DNA of 64,000 bases from Polaribacter sp. NJDZ03 (GTDB lineage: Bacteria > Bacteroidota > Bacteroidia > Flavobacteriales > Flavobacteriaceae): contig NZ_CP079195.1 in assembly GCF_019263805.1 (NCBI RefSeq), positions 933,501 through 997,500 on the forward strand, in the 5' to 3' direction. The position numbers were made by a program, and so were the translations under genes. This document shows, piece by piece, positions 54,676 through 61,600 of this stretch. Every line of letters begins with the position of its first letter. Position 1 is the stretch's first letter. The notes beneath the pieces were generated by a model. The model made no database searches. It saw only the letters and a program-made list of their open reading frames with translations, and was not told where the DNA came from.

Positions 54676-55089
54676 TTAGTATTTTTTTAATTCATTCATA
54701 CTCCAATAAGATAATACTGTTTCAATTTTTTTAACATAATCATCATATTTTAGAGGTTTTAAAATATAACCAGAAACACCTATTTTATAACATTCTTCTA
54801 AATCTTTTTGATTATCTGAAGTAGTTAATATAACCGTAGGAATATGTTGTATGTCTTTATTATTTTTTAAGATTGATAGAAATTCTATACCACTCATTTT
54901 TGGCATGTTTAAATCTAATAAAATTAAATCAGGAAAATTACCTTTTTCTTGTAAAATATCTATTGCTTCTTCACCATTTTTAGCTTCTTGTATTGTATGC
55001 TCTAATTTTAACAATGAAAGAGTTCTCTTCATTTTCATAATTTCAATTAGATTATCTTCAATCAACAATATTTTTAAGTTCTTAGACAT
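54676..55089 (-). CDS. Stand-alone receiver (CheY-like) protein
   Basis: Single receiver domain of 137 residues: LLIEDNLIEIM, phosphoacceptor Asp59 in LILLDLNMPKMSG, conserved Thr (VILTTSDNQ) and Lys-Pro (YILKPLKYDDY). I start it at ATG 55089; the frame runs to 55119, but that extension crosses the -7 box at 55117-55124. It is the first gene of the NO-sensor operon, 1 bp before H-NOX. With no output domain it is either a relay intermediate to the Hpt or a phosphate sink. Confidence 0.9.
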   Translation of the reverse strand: MSKNLKILLIEDNLIEIMKMKRTLSLLKLEHTIQEAKNGEEAIDILQEKGNFPDLILLDLNMPKMSGIEFLSILKNNKDIQHIPTVILTTSDNQKDLEECYKIGVSGYILKPLKYDDYVKKIETVLSYWSMNELKKY

Positions 55090-55116
55090 GTTAGGATGTT
55101 TTACATTTAATTTATA

Positions 55117-55124
55117 CAAACTTA
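55117..55124 (-). promoter_or_regulatory. -7 box of the NO-sensor operon
   Basis: TAAGTTTG on the minus strand is an exact TAnnTTTG match, predicting a transcript start about 23 nt before the ATG at 55089. No TTTG was seen at N19-21 upstream. Confidence 0.45.
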
Positions 55125-55220
55125 AGGTAATTAAATAGACTAATTTATGAGTGGTTGGTCAAAAAGATTTAAGTGTAGATGAAATGCTAAAAAGTATAGA
55201 TAGACTTTTTGGAACTAAAA

Positions 55221-55248
55221 AAAACTCCAACTTTTCAGTTGGAGTTTT
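55221..55248 (-). terminator. Terminator of the Entner-Doudoroff operon
   Basis: AAAACTCCAACT pairs perfectly with AGTTGGAGTTTT around a 4 nt loop, followed by a T-run on the minus strand. It lies 22 bp after the KDPG aldolase stop. Confidence 0.75.
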
Positions 55249-55270
55249 AAATTTATAAAAATAGTTTAGA

Positions 55271-55939
55271 CTATTTTCTTACTGCTTTAACAATAGCTAA
55301 AGCTGCTCTCACATCTTTTTCTAATTTTGCATAATCTTCGTTCGCAATAATTTCTTTCGAAATTAATTTAGACCCCATTCCAACACAAGTTACACCTGCA
55401 TCAAACCAACCTTTTAAGTTTTCTTCTGTTGGTGAAACTCCACCTGTAGGCATTAAGCTGGTCCAAGGTTGAGGTCCTTTTACTCCTTTTACAAATTGTG
55501 GTCCATAAATATCACCAGGAAATAATTTTACTATTTCACACCCTAATTCTTCTGCTCTAGTAATTTCTGTTAAAGTACCACAACCAGGAGACCATAATAC
55601 TTTTTTACGGTTACAAGCAATTGCAATATCTTCTCTTAAAACAGGAGTTACAATAAAGTTTGCTCCTAATGCCATATATAATGAAGCTGCTCCTGCATCT
55701 GTAACAGAACCTACACCCATTATCATACCTGGTAATTCTGCAATAGCATATTTAGTTAACGCTCCAAAAACTTCGTGAGCGAAATCTCCACGTGCTGTAA
55801 ACTCCATTAAACGAGCGCCACCATCGTAACATGCTTTTAATACTTTTTTACTTAATTCTATATCGTTATGAAAAAATAAAGGAATCATTCCTGTTTCTTT
55901 CATTACTTGTGCTACTTCTAATCTTGAAAATTGTGCCAT
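55271..55939 (-). CDS. eda: KDPG aldolase (bifunctional 4-hydroxy-2-oxoglutarate aldolase)
   Basis: Class I aldolase of 222 residues cleaving 2-keto-3-deoxy-6-phosphogluconate to pyruvate and glyceraldehyde-3-phosphate. Motifs: LMEFTARGDFAHEVF (catalytic Glu strand), MGVGSVTDAGAASLYMALGA, PGCGTLTEI, the Schiff-base lysine in CEIVKLFPGD and MPTGGVSPTEENL in the phosphate loop. It is the last gene of the unit KDG kinase, phosphofructokinase, aldolase, with a terminator behind it. KDG from uronates (alginate, pectin or similar) is the expected source. Confidence 0.93.
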   Translation of the reverse strand: MAQFSRLEVAQVMKETGMIPLFFHNDIELSKKVLKACYDGGARLMEFTARGDFAHEVFGALTKYAIAELPGMIMGVGSVTDAGAASLYMALGANFIVTPVLREDIAIACNRKKVLWSPGCGTLTEITRAEELGCEIVKLFPGDIYGPQFVKGVKGPQPWTSLMPTGGVSPTEENLKGWFDAGVTCVGMGSKLISKEIIANEDYAKLEKDVRAALAIVKAVRK

Positions 55940-56063
55940 TTTATTTTATATTTTTAACTGTTTTTTTGTGTAAACTTTAATTTGTGTAACTATGAAATAT
56001 CTTATCCAAAAGTGACAAAAATTTTATTTTTTACTGGATACTGCAACTGGAAACTGCTACTTA

Positions 56064-57281
56064 TTAATTCCAGTTTAATATTTTTTTAAAATCGTATGCT
56101 TCTGGATTGGTAACATACTTTTTTGCATTTTCATAGTCCTTTTCTTTTAAGAAGAATAAGTTTTCTATGAATAATTGTGCCATATCAGAATTGATATCTA
56201 CTAACCTTGGTGGAATTTTACCATTTTCATCTTCAAAATCTTTTAGATATAAAGGTGAAATATCTCCATTAGAATTAGCACTTACAATACAACCTGTAGC
56301 ACCTTGATCAAATAGTTTTTTAACTCCAATACCCAATAATGTACATAAGGTTAAATCGAATGCTATAGGATTACAACATCTTAATTCATACCCTAATTCT
56401 ACTGGTCTAGACTTTATTTCTAATCCTATTTCTTTTAATTTAACTTGCAGTAAGTAATTAAATATATGAGATTTACTTACGTTTCCTAATTCTGGGTGTC
56501 CGTGCTCATCATAGGTGAAGTTAATACCTGAATTAATGATTTCTTCTTTTTCCATAAAGTGAAAAACACCTTCGCTTATTAAAGCGACACCGTATTCTAC
56601 ACCCATAATTTTACATTTTACAATAGAAGAAATAATCATATTGATTAACTTCTTAAATGTAATAGTAGTTTTATTAAACATTTCTGGAATAATTACCATC
56701 TGAAAATGACATGCAGATGCAATTCCGAAGGCCAAATGCCCCGCAGAACGTCCCATTGCAGACATTACAAACCAATTTTCACTAGTTCTTGCATCTTCAT
56801 AAACGGTATTTCCAATGCGTACACCTTCATCTTTTGCGGTATGAAAACCAAATGTTGGGTTTCTATCTGGCAAAGGTAAATCGTTATCTATTGTTTTTGG
56901 AACATGAATATGTCTAACATCTAATTCTTGCTCCTTTAAATATTTAGTTAATCTATTTGCTGTAGAAGCTGTGTCATCTCCACCAATAGTAACCAATAAT
57001 TTTACATTATTTTTCTTAAAAAAATCTACTTTAAAATCACTGTCTTTAGGTTTAAATCTACTCATTATAAGACTAGAACCACCTCTACTAAAAATACGAT
57101 CTGCACGATGAAAATCAAAAATCTCCAATTCAGGATTTTCTGAAAGCAATCCTTGATATCCATGATGGACACCAATTACCTCATAACCATCTTTCATAAA
57201 GGTTTTAGCAACAGTACTAATTACTGTATTAATTCCTGGTGCAGGACCGCCTCCACACATTATAGCTACAGATTTCTTCAT
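56064..57281 (-). CDS. 6-phosphofructokinase with pyrophosphate-type signatures
   Basis: PfkA-superfamily enzyme of 405 residues. N-terminal CGGGPAPGINTVIST, then GGDDTASTANRLTKYL and PKTIDNDLP. GGDD instead of GGDG, and Lys instead of Gly before TIDND, are the two residues that mark pyrophosphate-dependent enzymes, so I predict PPi:fructose-6-phosphate phosphotransferase, reversible, rather than ATP use. The active-site stretch MSAMGRSAGHLAFG follows. It lies between KDG kinase and KDPG aldolase, an unusual place for a glycolytic kinase; a reversible enzyme could run toward fructose-6-phosphate during growth on uronates. Confidence 0.88.
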   Translation of the reverse strand: MKKSVAIMCGGGPAPGINTVISTVAKTFMKDGYEVIGVHHGYQGLLSENPELEIFDFHRADRIFSRGGSSLIMSRFKPKDSDFKVDFFKKNNVKLLVTIGGDDTASTANRLTKYLKEQELDVRHIHVPKTIDNDLPLPDRNPTFGFHTAKDEGVRIGNTVYEDARTSENWFVMSAMGRSAGHLAFGIASACHFQMVIIPEMFNKTTITFKKLINMIISSIVKCKIMGVEYGVALISEGVFHFMEKEEIINSGINFTYDEHGHPELGNVSKSHIFNYLLQVKLKEIGLEIKSRPVELGYELRCCNPIAFDLTLCTLLGIGVKKLFDQGATGCIVSANSNGDISPLYLKDFEDENGKIPPRLVDINSDMAQLFIENLFFLKEKDYENAKKYVTNPEAYDFKKILNWN

Positions 57282-57328
57282 ATTTTATTGTTGATTTTAA
57301 AATTAGTATGTGTACAGTTATAAATTTA

Positions 57329-57366
57329 TTTAACTGTTAAATAGCCTAAACTACTTAACAGTTAAA
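57329..57366 (-). promoter_or_regulatory. Perfect 12 bp inverted repeat between KDG kinase and phosphofructokinase genes
   Basis: TTTAACTGTTAA (57329-57340) and TTAACAGTTAAA (57355-57366) form a perfect pair around 14 nt, 14 bp after the kinase stop. It could be a weak terminator, an mRNA processing hairpin or an operator; the sequence alone does not decide. Confidence 0.45.
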
Positions 57367-57379
57367 CAAAAATCTAGAT

Positions 57380-58426
57380 TTATCTAGCTACTCTTCCAGA
57401 TGCATCACCACCCATCAATTTATTTACTTCTGCAACTGTAACTAAGTTTGCATCACCTTTAATAGTGTGCTTTAAACAAGACGCAGCAACTGCAAAGTCT
57501 AATGCATTTTGATCGTTATCTGGGTATGTTAATAATCCGTAGATTAAACCTCCCATAAAAGAATCTCCACCACCTACTCTATCTACAATATCTGTAATTT
57601 GGTATTGACGTGTTTGTAACATTTCATTTCCATCATATAAAACTCCAGCCCATGTATTGTGAGACGCAGAAATAGAACCTCTTAAAGTAGTAATTACCTT
57701 TTTAGCTCTTGGAAATTTCTCCATCATTTGCTTACAAACAGATAAGAAAGCTTCTGCTTTTACGTCATGTCCTGCTGTTTGAACTGCAGCTCCATCAGGC
57801 TTAATTCCGAAATGCATTTCTGCATCTTCTTCATTTCCTAAAACTACATCACAGTAAGAAGTTAATTCTGTCATTATAGACTCTCTATGAGCATCATCAC
57901 AAAAATTCCATAATTTTGCACGGTAGTTTAAATCTGTAGAAATAGTAATTCCTTTTGCACTAGCTACTTTTAAAGCTTCTAAAGTTACATCTGCAGCACC
58001 TTGAGAAATTGCTGGGATAATACCTGTCCAATGAAACCATTCACATCCTTCAAAAACGGCATCCCAATCGATCATTCCAGATTCTACTTCTGCAATAGCA
58101 GAATGCGCTCTATCATAAACCACTTTAGAACCTCTAGATACAGCACCAGTTTCTAAGAAATAAATTCCTAAACGGTCTCCACCATAAACAATCTTATCTA
58201 CACCAACACCTCTTTTACGCATCTCCATCATTGCACACTCACCAATATCATTTTTTGGTAAACGGGTTACAAAATCTACATCAATTCCGTAGTTTGCTAA
58301 TGATACTGCTACATTAGATTCTCCACCACCATAAACAACATCAAAATTATTTGCTTGTGAAAATCTTAAAAATCCTTGAGGAGCTAATCTTAACATGATC
58401 TCTCCAAATGTTACTACTTTTGCCAT
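57380..58426 (-). CDS. kdgK: 2-keto-3-deoxygluconate kinase (PfkB family)
   Basis: Cytoplasmic sugar kinase of 348 residues phosphorylating KDG to KDPG. It opens with VVTFGEIMLRLAPQGFLRFS and YGGGESNVAVSLANYG, typical of KdgK. The PfkB signature 2 is DRVGGGDSFMGGLIYG with the catalytic Asp, preceded by VITTLRGS. Its product is the substrate of the aldolase two genes downstream. It is divergent from the LacI regulator; two palindromic operators and a -7 box on its strand lie in the shared upstream region, predicting repression until a sugar-acid inducer is present. Confidence 0.94.
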   Translation of the reverse strand: MAKVVTFGEIMLRLAPQGFLRFSQANNFDVVYGGGESNVAVSLANYGIDVDFVTRLPKNDIGECAMMEMRKRGVGVDKIVYGGDRLGIYFLETGAVSRGSKVVYDRAHSAIAEVESGMIDWDAVFEGCEWFHWTGIIPAISQGAADVTLEALKVASAKGITISTDLNYRAKLWNFCDDAHRESIMTELTSYCDVVLGNEEDAEMHFGIKPDGAAVQTAGHDVKAEAFLSVCKQMMEKFPRAKKVITTLRGSISASHNTWAGVLYDGNEMLQTRQYQITDIVDRVGGGDSFMGGLIYGLLTYPDNDQNALDFAVAASCLKHTIKGDANLVTVAEVNKLMGGDASGRVAR

Positions 58427-58455
58427 TTTAATTATTTTTTAAAAATTATAGTTAA

Positions 58456-58475
58456 TTAGTTAAACGTTTAAGCAA
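58456..58475. promoter_or_regulatory. Second, imperfect LacI-type operator
   Basis: TTAGTTAAACGTTTAAGCAA is a palindrome centred on CG (12 bp perfect core, two mismatched pairs, then two more pairs). Its right half GTTTAAGCAA closely matches the half-site GATTAAGCAA of the perfect operator 90 bp away. It lies 30 bp before the kdgK start. Confidence 0.5.
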
Positions 58476-58516
58476 TTTTTCAAAATAAAATCAAAATGAA
58501 AGAATTGAACTATCAT

Positions 58517-58547
58517 TTTGATTATATTAAATATCGAATTATATTTG
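58517..58547 (+). promoter_or_regulatory. Consensus promoter of the LacI gene
   Basis: TTTG (58517-58520), exactly 19 bases, then TATATTTG (58540-58547): a full match to TTTG-N19-TAnnTTTG. The -7 box forms the left edge of the perfect palindrome. The transcript should start near 58554. Confidence 0.7.
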
Positions 58548-58569
58548 CTTAATCGATTAAGCAAATATA
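58540..58569. promoter_or_regulatory. Perfect 30 bp palindromic operator between kdgK and the LacI gene
   Basis: Fifteen-base half-site TATATTTGCTTAATC is followed directly by its reverse complement (58555-58569). The central CG with A/T-rich arms is the classic LacI-family operator form. Because TATATTTG occurs at both ends, the palindrome carries a -7 box for each direction, so one bound repressor would block both divergent promoters. Confidence 0.8.
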
Positions 58570-58580
58570 TAAAAAAAAGT

Positions 58581-59609
58581 ATTATCAAAAAGAAAACTAC
58601 CATAAAAGATATTGCAAGTGTTTTAAACATCTCTGCAGCTGCTGTTTCTAAAGCATTACACAACGATTCTAGAATAAGCGAAAAAACTAAAAAAGCCGTT
58701 AGACAGGTTGCTGAAAATTTAAATTATCAACCCAATCACTTAGCAAGTGCTCTTAGAAGTGGAAAAAGTAAACTAGTTGGCGTAATAGTGCCTAGAACAA
58801 ATAGTAACTTTTTTTCATCTGTAATACAGAATATAGAAGAAGTACTAAATAAGGAAGGCTACAATATTATTATTACCCAATCTAACGAGTCATTTAAAAA
58901 AGAATGTGCTAGTATTGATACCTTATTATTTACGCAAGTAGATGGTATTATTGCTTCTATGGCCAATGAAACTGTAGATTTAAGTTATTTTGAAAAAGTA
59001 AAAAAAGCAGGCATTCCTTTGATAACATTTGATCGTGGAGAAAATGATTTAAATGTAGATTATATTGGTATTGATGATTTTAATAGCAGCCATTTAATAG
59101 TAGCTCATCTTGCGGCCCAAGGTTGTAAAAGAATTGCACATATTGGTGGTTTTAAACGTACTAGAATTTTTAACAACAGAATTAAAGGTTATATAGATGC
59201 GTTAAAGAAACACAACTTACCTCTCATAGATGAGCTATTATTAGAAAGCGATTTAACAATTGAAGATGGTAGAGAAAAAATGCATCAATTACTAGCTTTA
59301 AAACACAGACCAGATGCTGTTTATGTAGCTGGAGATTATGCTGCTCTTGGTGCTTTACAAGTGCTAAATGAAGAAAAAATTAGTATTCCTAATGAAATAG
59401 CCTTGGTTGGTTTTGGTAATGAACCTTTTAGTTCTATGGTTACACCTTCTATTACAAGTATAGAGCAACATAGTGACGAAATTGGCAAACAAGCTGCGCT
59501 TTCTTTTTTAAAACATGTTAAAAATGACGTTGTAAAACAAACACTCACCAAAAAGATTTTAGACGTAGAATTACTTATTAGAGATTCATCAAATAGAAAA
59601 GGCATCTAA
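58581..59609 (+). CDS. LacI-family transcriptional repressor of the KDG operon
   Basis: DNA-binding repressor of about 343 residues: N-terminal helix-turn-helix (TTIKDIASVLNISAAAVSKA, then LHNDSRISEKTKKAV), hinge (NHLASALRSGKSKLVGVIVP), periplasmic-binding-protein-like effector domain (TNSNFFSSVIQNIEEVLNKE, FDRGENDLNVDYIGIDDFNS, HIGGFKRTRIFNNRIKGY). The frame is open upstream with TTG codons at 58518 and 58545, but both lie in the promoter/operator, upstream of the predicted transcript start. No ATG, GTG or TTG lies between there and the HTH, so I place the start at ATT 58581 (giving MIKKKTTIKDIA). The start is uncertain; the family is not. Effector probably KDG or a related sugar acid. Confidence 0.87.
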   Translation: MIKKKTTIKDIASVLNISAAAVSKALHNDSRISEKTKKAVRQVAENLNYQPNHLASALRSGKSKLVGVIVPRTNSNFFSSVIQNIEEVLNKEGYNIIITQSNESFKKECASIDTLLFTQVDGIIASMANETVDLSYFEKVKKAGIPLITFDRGENDLNVDYIGIDDFNSSHLIVAHLAAQGCKRIAHIGGFKRTRIFNNRIKGYIDALKKHNLPLIDELLLESDLTIEDGREKMHQLLALKHRPDAVYVAGDYAALGALQVLNEEKISIPNEIALVGFGNEPFSSMVTPSITSIEQHSDEIGKQAALSFLKHVKNDVVKQTLTKKILDVELLIRDSSNRKGI

Positions 59610-59623
59610 CCTTTTCTTTTGCT

Positions 59624-59631
59624 TATTTTTG
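59624..59631 (+). promoter_or_regulatory. -7 box before the peptidoglycan-binding-domain gene
   Basis: TATTTTTG exactly matches TAnnTTTG and lies 30 bp before the ATG at 59662. No -33 TTTG was found at the standard spacing. Confidence 0.4.
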
Positions 59632-59661
59632 TTAGTACTTAATAGACAATAAGAACACTTT

Positions 59662-60312
59662 ATGAAACAACTAATTATTTTACTTTTATTGATTATTGCC
59701 TTTTTTATTGGTTACGGACAGTATTCTCAATATCAAAGATTTAATTCTCCAGATGTTGATTATAAAACAGCAAAAGAAATAGATGTTGCATATTATAACC
59801 AAGAAGCTGTAATTAATTATTATAAAGCTATTGAAGATTTAAATAGTTTTGTGAAAATGCAATGGACAGCTAATAATATTGATGTTAGATCTCCAGAAGA
59901 GGGTACGGAAGAAACTAAATTAGCTGTTTATACATATGCAGATAAAGTTGCAATCATTAAATACTATGAAAGCAAATTAGAAAAATCTGCTGTATTAAAA
60001 AAGAAAGGTTTGTCTAATGAAGAAATTCTATTTTTAGAAAATTCAGGAATTGACTTAAAATCTCACCAAAAATTAATTGCAGTCAACAAAATAAAAAGCA
60101 TGTTTAATGCTGATAAAAAATTGGATTATGGGAATAAAAGTGCTTTAATATTTGAAATTCAGAAACAATTAAATCTAAAGGGTTTCGAGATAAAATTAGA
60201 TGGGGTTTATAAGCTTGAAACTTTAAATGCTATTAAAGGTTTTGAAGAAAAAAACAACCTTTTTGTAGATGGTGTTTTAGATGTTTTAACTCTAGATGCT
60301 TTATTTGAATAA
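59662..60312 (+). CDS. Membrane-anchored protein with C-terminal peptidoglycan-binding-like domain
   Basis: Protein of 216 residues. An N-terminal hydrophobic helix (MKQLIILLLLIIAFFIGYGQ) is followed by a helical region (about 25-150) and a C-terminal PG_binding_1-like domain (about 158-216): ALIFEIQKQLNLKGFEIKLD, GVYKLETLNAIKGFEEKNNL, FVDGVLDVLTLDALF. It is likely held in the inner membrane facing the periplasm and touching the cell wall. There is no enzymatic domain. It follows the LacI gene by 52 bp with its own -7 box and is convergent with the TPR gene. Confidence 0.78.
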   Translation: MKQLIILLLLIIAFFIGYGQYSQYQRFNSPDVDYKTAKEIDVAYYNQEAVINYYKAIEDLNSFVKMQWTANNIDVRSPEEGTEETKLAVYTYADKVAIIKYYESKLEKSAVLKKKGLSNEEILFLENSGIDLKSHQKLIAVNKIKSMFNADKKLDYGNKSALIFEIQKQLNLKGFEIKLDGVYKLETLNAIKGFEEKNNLFVDGVLDVLTLDALFE

Positions 60313-60316
60313 AAAA

Positions 60317-60439
60317 ACTGTCTAAAAAAGTTTATTGTCAATCCAAATTTATTTCAGATTCTTAAGAAGATTAAACTTCAGTAAGTTGATCTACAGAAAC
60401 AAGTTCAGTATATCAAGATTTCATCTTTTTTTAGACAGT
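60317..60439. repeat. MITE-like or dispersed element bounded by 13 bp inverted repeats
   Basis: ACTGTCTAAAAAA (60317-60329) and TTTTTTAGACAGT (60427-60439) flank about 97 bp containing TTTATTTCAGATTCTTAAG and ACAGAAACAAGTTCAG, wording I recall from dispersed non-coding repeats in Flavobacteriia. It fills the gap between two convergent genes and may also terminate both. There is no clear target-site duplication. Confidence 0.5.
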
Positions 60440-60447
60440 CTTTAAAC

Positions 60448-60984
60448 TTATTTCTTGTTTTTAGGAGTCTTACCGGGTTTCTTTACTGCTTTTGCTTTCT
60501 TTTTCTTAGGCATTTTCCCTTTTATTCTCTCTTTTTCGATAACAATATCTGCCATAAATTCTGAATTAAAAGTATGCTCTTTAGCTAGCTTAATAAAAGT
60601 AATAGCTGTTTTATATTCTTTTAATTGCTCATGTAAAATAGCTTTCTTAAGGTATAAAAGTGCTTTATCAGAACCTTTAACTGTTAAGGCAAAATCTATA
60701 AAATCTTCTACCTCTTTATAATCTTCATTCCATAGAAGTGTATTTATATAAGGTGTGTATACCTCAAAAGCATGAATATTTTCTGCTAAAGCTTGTTTAA
60801 AATACACAATTGCTTCTTCATATTTATACAACTTTTCTGCATAAACTCTCCCCATTAAAGTTAATGCCATTGTATTTTTATCATCATAAGACAACGCAAA
60901 ATTTAAAGCTTCCATTACCTCTTCTAAATCGAAAGGGTAACTTTCTAATGCTTTAAAAATATAATTATTTACCAATGTTCCCAT
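60448..60984 (-). CDS. Small TPR-repeat protein with Lys-rich tail
   Basis: Cytoplasmic protein of 178 residues made of about four tetratricopeptide-like helical hairpins (MALTLMGRVYAEKLYKYEEA, AIVYFKQALAENIHAFEVYT, LLYLKKAILHEQLKEYKTAI), ending in a strongly basic, low-complexity tail (about 155-178, KKKKAKAVKKPGKTPKNKK). No signal peptide. It is a probable protein-interaction module; the tail could contact nucleic acid or the membrane. Partners are not indicated by the neighbours. Confidence 0.75.
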   Translation of the reverse strand: MGTLVNNYIFKALESYPFDLEEVMEALNFALSYDDKNTMALTLMGRVYAEKLYKYEEAIVYFKQALAENIHAFEVYTPYINTLLWNEDYKEVEDFIDFALTVKGSDKALLYLKKAILHEQLKEYKTAITFIKLAKEHTFNSEFMADIVIEKERIKGKMPKKKKAKAVKKPGKTPKNKK

Positions 60985-61600
60985 TTTATTTCTTTATTTG
61001 TCATTCTAAAAAAATGACTCTTTTATTCTATTTTTTTACTAAAATTGTTTTAAGTTGATAATAATCAACGTAAACGATTTTTATTTTGGTGTATCATTCT
61101 GTATGTTCGATATTATAATTTACAACTTTTTTTTGTAATATCTTAACAACAACACTTACTTTATTTATCTATTCATCAATTATGCCATTTTCTAATTAGC
61201 TTTTTTTTTTATGAATAATTGCTCGTTAATTTCCTTTTAAATATGCTGTTTTTTAGCAAGTACAAAAGTACGTTCTGTTTGTGCTATTCTTGCGGATATT
61301 TGTATTCTTTTTTTAATTGCCTTTTCTTTTTTTTAATAAATAGAAAAAAAGAGATTGCATACAGACTAAAAACGTACTTCTTTCTATGTTTATTAAAATA
61401 CTATTCATTATTTTATTTGGCTCTTTTGTTAGCAAACTAGCTTGCGTTAGGGATTGAAACGGCATCCTTTTTGTTTTTCTCAAAAAGATATAGTGTAAAG
61501 CCCGACCTTTAGGTAACGCCCCTAGAATAAATTAATGTACATAAAAAAACGCCCAAAAATTAATTCTGAACGCTTGTATTAATAGTTTTATAATTAAAAG
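60985..61600. other. 616 bp intergenic region
   Basis: No convincing gene. It contains T-rich tracts (61128-61140, 61199-61212, 61306-61336), a 73-codon plus-strand frame I reject, and the structured RNA candidate at 61444-61520. The rest shows nothing recognisable. Confidence 0.6.
61444..61520 (+). ncRNA. Candidate structured RNA, three-way junction
   Basis: GCGTTA (61444-61449) pairs with TAACGC (61514-61519) as closing helix. Inside are CTTTTTG/CAAAAAG (61468-61474 and 61481-61488 region) and ACCT/AGGT (61505-61508 and 61511-61514) hairpins. The conserved-looking single strands GGGATTGAAACGGCATCC and AAAGCCCGACC resemble an element I recall recurring in flavobacterial intergenic regions, possibly the Flavo-1 family. 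That attribution is from memory and unverified. Confidence 0.4.

Noticed and set aside
61219..61440. Plus-strand frame of 73 codons in the intergenic region
   Set aside because: Biased toward Phe/Leu/Tyr/Lys as expected from T-rich DNA, no start-region signal, no family resemblance, ends at the structured RNA candidate.
61449..61460. AGGGATTGAAAC resembles the 3' end of CRISPR repeats
   Set aside because: Only one copy, no regularly spaced repeats and no cas genes; better explained as part of the folded RNA candidate.
61530..61600. Terminator after the amylase gene
   Set aside because: The GCGTT/GGCGTT pieces are direct rather than inverted repeats; no convincing stem could be drawn.
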